Shown piece after piece: positions 52,001-61,153 of a stretch of DNA of 64,000 nt (position 1 is its first letter; the number at the start of each line of letters is the position of its first letter). Both the position numbers and the translations under genes were made by a program. The notes beneath the pieces are model-generated. The model did not search any database and was not told where the DNA came from. It saw nothing but the letters and a program-made list of their open reading frames with translations. The stretch is from Pampus argenteus (lineage: Eukaryota > Chordata > Actinopteri > Scombriformes > Stromateidae), in contig CM072862.1 in assembly GCA_036937835.1 (NCBI GenBank), forward strand, positions 24,261,501-24,325,500, given 5' to 3'.

Positions 52001-55000
52001 GGTCATTCTGCTTAAAAAGTTCAGTTGGAGGCAGTGACTTCTGTCCAACTAGCATCCTCTGGTGTCTTTTATCTCCAGTCTCAAGGTTAACTGTCTAGTA
52101 AAACAACATTAACTTACATATATACAGCTGTCAGGATCTTCAATAAAGACGTAAAATAAGCTGCTGACGTTTTGTAGATGCACCAAACCAGGAACTATTC
52201 ACCTTCTACCTGAAAATGACTTTTGAGCAGAAGAGTTTGGAGTTTGGAGTTTGGAGTGCTATATAAATACATCATTTTTTTTTAGTTTTCCTTTTCACTG
52301 TGCTGCGGTGACAGTCAGTCGGATGCGTTTCATGTTGACTTCGACCCACAGCATATTCTGTCATTGAGTCTTTGAGCTCTGGCCTGCAGCCCTGAGAGAG
52401 TTGAGCCTGTTGCTCTGAGCCCGACATGAAAGGCTGCATTCGCTCCGGTGTTAGTCCAGCTGTACATATAATGTCAGTCGAGCTGAAGGACAGCTGCCTC
52501 GTATCACATTCTTGTACAGGATCTTTTTTTTTCTTTCCGTGTCCTCATTATCTGTCCTTTCTCTCTCCAGCTCCCAGGGAGTGTGAGGAAGACGAGTTTC
52601 ACTGCCAGAACGGCTACTGTATCCGCAACCTCTGGCACTGTGACGGAGACAACGACTGCGGGGATAACAGTGATGAACAGTGTGGTGGGTACACACACGT
52701 TAACACCAGCACATGTGCACATATTCATTTAAACTGTTATAATATAAATATGTTGTTGTTGTTGTTGTTGTTTTTCTATCCTGTCAGACATGCGTAAATG
52801 CTCGGACAAGGAGTTTCGCTGCACAGATGGCAGCTGTATCGCTGAGCACTGGTACTGTGACGGTGACACGGACTGCAAAGATGGATCAGATGAGGAAAAC
52901 TGTCGTAAGTTAAAGAAATAGCTCGATGTTTTTCTTTCCATACTGGATACGTTTGAAAAGTCAGCTAAAACTTTCCAAAAAACATTGAAGTTTCAGTCGT
53001 AGACGTTGTGAAGGACGTCCTCATATCAAGTTAAGAGACGCCTCCAGTTCTCTCTGTGAGCAGTATGACCATCACACAGTACAGATGTTGAAATATGTTA
53101 GTATTTGTTGACATTTCAGACAATGCATTGGCTACAGTTGTTGGTTTTTGTTTTAAATGGGAAACCTGGTTTTCCATAATCGAAGCGAAAGATTTGGAGA
53201 AATTTGGTTAACATTGCCGAGTTGTTCTGGTCATGTCAATAAAACTTTAGACAGGAACTCGTATAAAAACATATTCAGTCCAAAACTCAAATTAAGAAAT
53301 AGATCTGGCTAACCCAATTTCCACAGCTAAATAGGTTATTTGTAAAATTCAAAACAGGATAAACGTCTGATGTGTGACATCGGTCAAAGACACTCGGATT
53401 CAAAACTCTTCAGGATGCAATTATCATGATTCAAAACAGCCAGAAGGAGAAAAAAAATCTAAGAGTAACCAGATTTCTACAGAGCATTTACAGTAAACAT
53501 GTTCTGTGTCTTAAGAGATATGGAGGCTTCTCTTTCTGACAGACAGCAGATAAGAGTTGAAGCTTCAAAGTACCTCTTAGCATCTGTGTAACGTGTGTGT
53601 GTGTGTGTGTGTGTGTGTTTAGCCTCCGACGTGATGACGGCCACCTGCAGCGTGGAGGAGTTTCAGTGCGCATATGGCCGCTGTATCCTGGACATCTACC
53701 ACTGCGACGGAGACGACGACTGTGGAGACTGGTCGGACGAGTCGGACTGCTGTAAGACTCGAACACAAACACACGTTCAGCTGTTTGTTTGTTAACCCTG
53801 AATACTTGAAAGAAAGAAAGAAATAATACGCTGTCAGACGGCATCAGATACTTCACAAGTTAAATTGAAATGTCAGAGACGTAAAGATTTGACTTTGAGA
53901 ATAAGACACACACTCACACACACACATTTTAGGATCCATGGCAGGTTTCGTACAGGAGAAGAAGATGAAGCTCCTCTGGGAGATCAGTCTGTGTCATCTT
54001 CTCTCTGCTTCTTCTCTTCCTCCCTCGTGTGTCCCGATGGTTTCACTGAACATCTGTCCCAAACCCAGATCACGACTTTAACAAGTACGGTAACTTGTAC
54101 TGAGTACAGGTTCAACTAAACAGAAAGTTTAAACTCAGGCCTCAGTTGGTCTGTGACAGACTGGGCTGCATCTTACAGTTAATATTTCATTATCTATTGT
54201 ATTGTCAGGGAAAGAAATGCCATCCTTTAAAGCAGTAAGTAAGTCTTGTCCGTCAGTCTCTCACCCTTCTGTCAGGCTCCTGGAAGACTCTGGTCTTCAA
54301 ATATAAAACGACCCCCGACTTTTTCAGGCCACTTAGTCATAAATAATCCAGAGCAAAGTGGTTTACGAGATGCACAAAATGCAGCTTTAGTGTCAAAACA
54401 GACAGACCGTAGTTTCATCGCAACGTTTGTTGACGTCTTCGCGTCTCGTCTGTTCAGTCGACTGCAGGTTCGAGCGCAGGAACAGCTGCTGTTTGCAGGC
54501 CGCTGCTCCACAGCGTCTGTCACAACTGGGAAACACTCTTGTCTGTTAGATCTTTTCTGTCACTGCATCATCACACACACACGCACACACACACACACAC
54601 GCAGGCAGAGTGAAACCACGGTCCTGATTAACACAGAGCTTCATATTTCACTCGGCTTTCACTCCAGAGATGCTGCCTGCCGTTAACAAATCTCTCAGCA
54701 TCTCGCTCCTCGTTCTCTCTCAGCTCTGATTTCTTACATGTTCATTTCATTCGCTCATTGTCTAAAACCGCCCACCCTATCTCTCTCTCTCTCTTACACA
54801 CACACTCACACACATACACACACACACTCATACACACACACACTCATACACAGTGGTCCCCCTTTGATGTGTTTATCTGCAGTGCGATAAGCGCAGCTTC
54901 AAGGTTTCATACCATCGTTTGATCATCAGCGAGGTCATGTCAGTCGAGTGAGCCGCTCTCTGTTCCTCTTTCGTCTCCTCCCACATCCAGGTTTTTTAAT

Positions 55001-55609
55001 TGCTGCTTCGCTTCTGAAGTGTTTAACTTATTTTTTTTTTTCCTTTTGGAAAGTTGAGCTGGCATCAAAGCTTTCAGCGATATTTTTTTTTTTTACAAAG
55101 ACACAGATAGACCTCCTTAATAATAAGTGAAAATACTGCAGCACAGATCAGAACCACATTAGAAAATAAACACAAAAAAAGAAACTCAATCAGATAAAGA
55201 GGCTTGTTGACAGGATTTTATTTTTAACACGGTTAGAGTAGATGGAGCTTCATATCCAGAAACCAGCTGGACCTCATGCCGTTTAACGATTCATTTCCTG
55301 CTATCCTTCATTCTTAAACTACCTTTTCTTTTTTTTTCTTTTTTTTTCAGGGTCTCAGAATTGATTTAGATGAATGTCAAAAATAGAAATGTCACTTTTT
55401 AGTCTTGTGAATTCACTGTTATAGTATTTCTAACAAGCCTGAAGATGTCTTGGCTTCGTGAAACATGCAACAAATAGTTTGTGAACACACACACACACAC
55501 ACACACATAGGAGGCATTCCTCAGAGGCATAAGACAGCCCGCACTCAGACAGCATTCCTTGGCATCGAGTCTCCCAACACATGAAGGGCGCTTTGTTAGA
55601 GAAAAAGTG

Positions 55610-55656
<47 letters not shown>

Positions 55657-57785
55657 GTCACACACACACACACTCACACTTGCATGCCTCGTTACCACTT
55701 GCGAACACTGATACTGCTTTCGGCTGCATAACTGAGTAGATGAAAGAGCGTAGTTGGTATGTTTTGTGTGTGTGTGATAGAGTGAGAGAGAGAGATAAAG
55801 GGTGGATGAATCATTCGAGTGTGTGTGTGGGCGTCGGTGGGCGTCGGTGTTCATCAGCGTCCCACGCTGATTCTGGTTGCCTATAAGTCTTTCTCTGTGC
55901 CACCTGCTGTTTTGATCATCTCTGTCTTCTCTTGCCCAGCTGATAAGCCGACACAGGGATGCTTGAAGCTACCACATCTCTCTCTCTCTCTCTCTCTTCT
56001 TCCCCTGCATTATTCCCTCGCTTGCCGTCGTTTATCCCAAGCCCACTGTAGCTTCGTCGGGAGCCGACCCGTGCTGTCGCGACGTCAGCGAAACACACAC
56101 TCTGGGATTTAAGATGCTTACGTTTGATTCCGCTTTAATCTTCTCGTCCACCTCCAGCCTCATCTGCTGCCAGTTTGAGCTCCACTTTGATCTGATCTGC
56201 ATGTAGTGTGATGTGATGGGAAATTTGAAGGTGGCACAGCTATGATTTCTAGTCAGAGATGATCATAAGGCAACCAGAATAAACAGAACCGATTAGTGTT
56301 TATAGGAAAAGAAATATGACTGGTTTGGTTTAAAACAGTCTTTCTCTGTTTGCACGTTGACTCTTTTCATTATGTGTTAAAAGTCTAATCATCAAGTCTA
56401 TACAAACATTTAAAAAAAGGGAAAAATAGTCTGTCAAAATGTCCTTAAATCCTTGTTCCCAAAGATATTTTAATATACAGATTAAATTAGCAAATCTTTA
56501 CATTTTAAAAAGCTGAAATCAGAGAAAATTTTAGAGGCGACGAGATGAAATTGATTAAAACTAATCATTTCAGCACTAATTATCATATATTTCTGTGTGT
56601 GTGTGTGTGCGTGTGTTTAGCCTCCCACCAGCCCTGCAGATCGGTTGAATTCATGTGCAGCAGTGGGATGTGTATCAACGCTGGCTGGAGGTGTGACGGC
56701 GAGTTTGACTGTGATGACCAATCAGACGAGAAGAACTGCAGTGAGTAGCTTCCTTGTGTATCTGAAACGTCTTTATCCATATTTATATAATTATGTCAAC
56801 CTCAGTCTGGTTTTATACTCACAATATGATTCATACAAAGTTACCTGATCAGAGAGTGAAAGAATATTTATACGTGTGCGTTTTCCTGCAGCTACGTCCA
56901 TGTGCACAGCCGACCAGTTTCGCTGTGGCACCGGACGCTGTGTCCGGTTGTCATGGAGATGCGATGGTGAGGATGACTGCTCGGACCGCAGCGATGAAGA
57001 GGGCTGTGAGAAAACTGGTAAGACTGCGGTTATCATCTTTTCAGAAGCTAAATATAACACACAAGCTTCAAACGTAGCCATGGCAACAGCTCCTCTCCTG
57101 ATAAACTCATTTTATTTTCTTCTTTCTTTCTTTTTTTTGTGTGTTTTCTTTTGAGAATCACAGTTGCTTTTTAAACAGTAGACTGATCAGTTTGGTAGTT
57201 TCTTCACTGGTCCTGCAGACAAACAACAGAAACAGTTTATTGAGACAGAAATGAACGATGAACAGGCTGCAGTGAAAAGAGGAAGATGGAAAGTTTTTAC
57301 TCTATTTTTGGATCCTATCCAGTGACATCCTGAGCCATGATGGCAAAGGAAAATCAACATTTGCACGAACCTTTTCAACCCTATAAATCCCCTTAATATA
57401 CTCTCAAATAATGTCACGTTTTAATCCAATTCATGCAATAATTTCAGCATTCAAACATTCAAATCCATGATGTCATTTTTATGGCTGCACAGTTTCATCA
57501 AATCAAAGCTCGTAGTTCAGGCTGACACGTTAGACGTCTCTGGATACACTCGGATCTCTATGAGACCTTCACATAAGTTGTTAGTTAAGTAACCCTACAG
57601 TATGTAGTGATGCACTCACTGCTGGGTCCAATGTGGTAAAAGAGGTTAATGAAAAATCCAAAATTAAACACTTGAGCTCTCTTAAACAATGTTGGCAATG
57701 TCCTCAAAGTGCTATTATTTTGTAATGTGTCATGTATGAGTAACAGCGTTTTGTTAAATGAACGGCAGAGTTATACTATTACATT

Positions 57786-57823
<38 letters not shown>

Positions 57824-60800
57824 TGTTATTAGGGGTTGGCAGTATAAGTAAAATCTTTGTATCACAATACAGACATGCGTGTATATTTTTTTTATTGAGA
57901 AAGCTTTCAAAATAAAATTAATCCATCGTAATGTTTTTGGCTCATCCGATGAAATTCATACTTAATAAATCAACATACTTCATTTAATAGAAAATGCATA
58001 TATGGTACTAGAAATATAACTTCTCTGCGTCTTACTGCAGAGACGCCACTGTGTGCTCCGGACCAGTTTCAGTGCGGGAATGGACGCTGTATCGGTCAGA
58101 GGAAAGTGTGTAACGAGGTCAATGACTGCGAAGACGGGACTGATGAACACCCTCACCATGACTGCCGTGAGTTCACGAACCATCATTTATTTATCTTTTA
58201 ACTTTTTGACTGTTTTGGGGAAATTTTAATTGCAACCCTGCAACTTTGACATTTCAGTAGGTGTTGCTCAATAACTTCCTTCACATTCACACAACTTAGT
58301 TTGTGTTTATTTATTTATTTGTTTTTTTTTTGTGTACAAGAAGAAGTTTAGTGCCTGGGGAAAACCTCCTCTTGGGAGCATTAATATGGAAACCAAGATA
58401 ACCAGAGCCAATTGTTAGACTTGGTGAGTTTTAGTCCTGATAGCAGCACGAGAGGAAAAGTTAGACTCGGACCATTAAGAACCACACAGTGAGGACTGTG
58501 AACATCCAGACAGATTTTCATTGGATTTGTGCTTGCTGAGATTTCTTCGTCTGCGTGTGGGCACCAGATGAGTCAGATAATCTTCAGTGTGTGTGCTTGT
58601 GTTTATACTGAATCAGCATGCTGTGTTTATGTTCTCATAATGTTTCCATGCGGCGCGCAGGTCCACGCTCCAGCGAGGGCAACTGTAACCAGAATAACGG
58701 AGGCTGCTCCCAGAAGTGTCAGATGGCCAGAGGACTGGTCCACTGCACCTGTCACACTGGATATCGACTGATGGATGACGGCAGAGCCTGCCAGGGTAAC
58801 GCTGCTTATATATGTGTGTGTGTGTGTGCACGCGCGTGTGTGTGTGTACATTACAGTCTGACATCAGAGTGAGCAGGCTGTTATTCTTCATGACCTGCAG
58901 AGTTTAACAATCAGTCAGTTGTCCAAGTTGCTTTGTGTATTGCTACTCGTTCCCGCCACTCGGGAGATTATGCACACAGAGTCCTTTTTATGACGCCGAG
59001 TTGGTCTGTGAAAAACAGGGAGTTACATACAGTATGTAACATAAGAAGAAGGTTGGGAGCCACATTATTCAGTTACTGAAATATTTTATGACCAAAAACA
59101 TAAACTTAAATTTGTCCTCAGGGAGTTTCAAGGCCAAAATAACAAGATAATAAAAGCTGTCCGTGAAAATCAACAACTGCAGCTCTTTATTACAGAGCTT
59201 TCTGCAACCAAGATTATACCAAAGATGACAAGAACATAATGAAATAAGGAGGGGAAAAAGACAGAATAAATCATCTATAATACTAGTACTATTATTGACA
59301 GACTAAATATAGTGTGGCTATAAACCTAATCTCCATGCATTGATGTTCCATGTTTGTCATTTTGTCAGCAAGATATTCCCAGAAGCATGAACACATTTCT
59401 GTGGTTTTGCACTGAGATGCAATTGATTTGAGTTTGGTGCTGGTCTGGATCAAGTATTTCTACCAGGCGGTCTAAAAAGTTTCTAACTTTGTTTACAAAT
59501 TCTAATGATGCATTTGCATGATGATGAGATGACGGCCTTTTTTTATATTAAAATCCAAGCAGCAGGAGTATTTGTGTTTTGAGTGTAACATGAAATCGGA
59601 TGTCTTCACCTTCAGCCACCTCCGGTCACTATATTGTCTGCCTGCCTGCAGGAGTTTGACGCCAACTCAATGTCCCTCTCCCCCCCCTTTTTTTTTTTGA
59701 TTGCCTCTGTGGTCTGTTCCAGATGTGGACGAGTGTGCTGAAGAAGGCTACTGCAGCCAGGGCTGTACCAACACGCAGGGGGGGTTCCAGTGCTGGTGCG
59801 TCCAGGGCTATGAGCTCCGGCCTGACAAGCGCAGCTGCAAGGCTCTGGGTAAAAACCACTGTACTGTGTTTCAACCTTGACATGTGACCGCAGAGAGTCG
59901 CCGGGGCTTTGACCTCCAATAAAAACACAGTTGCATATTGTTTATACTCGCTTTAGAAGTAACTGTATCCGTTCCCCTGCTCCGGGGTCTTGGACTCAGA
60001 ATAAGATTGGCTCATTCTGTGGGTCTGGACTAGATTTAGATATGCTGCAGAGGTAAAGTGAAGGCTTGGTACAGCAGCCCATCAATCTGCTGCAGACCAG
60101 AGTTAAACCCAGGTCAGGACTGTCTGTCACCTTCAGTGAGATTAATGCTCGTGGTTATTAAAACTGATTGTACAAACTTTTTTTGTCTCCTTCCTTTTTT
60201 TTATTCCTTTCCAACTATCACTGTTATTTTGGCCTCTCAATGTTTTTCTTTCCACTTTAATTTGCATCTTCTCCACTCCCGTCTTGTCTTCCTCAGGTCC
60301 AGAGCCCGTCCTGCTGTTCGCCAACCGCATCGATATCCGTCAGGTTTTGCCGCATCGCTCCGAGTACACCCTGCTGCTCAACAACCTGGAGAACGCCATC
60401 GCGCTGGACTTCCACCACAACCAGGAGCTTGTTTTCTGGTCAGATGTGACGCTGGACCGCATCATGAAGGCCAACCTCAACGGCTCCAACGTGGAGGAGG
60501 TCGTCTCCACAGGCCTGGAGAGCCCAGGTGGGTATGTCGCCGCAGGTTCAGATGTGGGACAAGAGGCTTATTCATCATTTATCCAATAACTTCTGTCCAA
60601 CTGCTCTCGTTCACTTCATCCATCACCTTGTTCATATACGCGTATAACTCTTTTCTTTATGCATCTTTTGTTTTATCTCTTTCTGTTTTGTTCTTTATCC
60701 TTCCTCTTACTCTCTAAATTCAATAAGATTTTATTGTTGTCACAAAACATGATGGTAGGTGTATTTTCTTAAACAGAGCCAGACTTGTTGAGCCTTGTTT

Positions 60801-61122
60801 CCAGTCTTTATGCTACACTAAAATATACACATCTTTACTTTTTAAGTCAAGGGATGTTGCTTTGCCAAAAACTTTATATTAAGTAAAGAAACAATAATTG
60901 GGCAGAAAGTTTTTACAGCAGAGTTTACTTTAAAATATGTTCATATTTTCCTATTTTAAGGCGGACTAGCTATAGATTGGATCCATGACAAGTTGTACTG
61001 GACAGACTCGGGAACGTCCCGTATCGAGGTGGCGAACCTGGACGGGACGCATCGAAAGGTGCTGCTGTGGCAGAACATGGAGAAACCTCGAGCCATTGCG
61101 CTGCACCCCATAGAGGGGTAAG

Positions 61123-61153
<31 letters not shown>

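Larger units (their letters stand above)
48674..52570 (+). other. lrp4: lrp4 intron 3 (3,897 bp)
   Basis: This starts with a cluster of CA, CA and TG tracts within 400 bp of the donor. It then holds anonymous AT-rich sequence, a poly-T run at 50.17 kb, a degraded dispersed repeat near 50.71-51.01 kb, and a short 7-bp tandem (AGTTTGG) at 52.23 kb. No coding sequence seen. Confidence 0.85.
53752..56620 (+). other. lrp4: lrp4 intron 6 (2,869 bp)
   Basis: Contains CA tracts at 53.91 and 54.57 kb, a compound CACACTCATA-type repeat at 54.79 kb, poly-T runs near 55.03, 55.09 and 55.33 kb, a TC/CA compound tract at 55.61 kb, a duplicated 10-mer at 55.83 kb, and a degraded dispersed repeat abutting exon 7. 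No coding sequence seen. Confidence 0.85.

Noticed and set aside
60058..60717. 219-codon + frame over the propeller region
   Set aside because: It is the wrong frame across lrp4 exon 12; the correct frame reads NRIDIRQVLPHRSEYTLLL.
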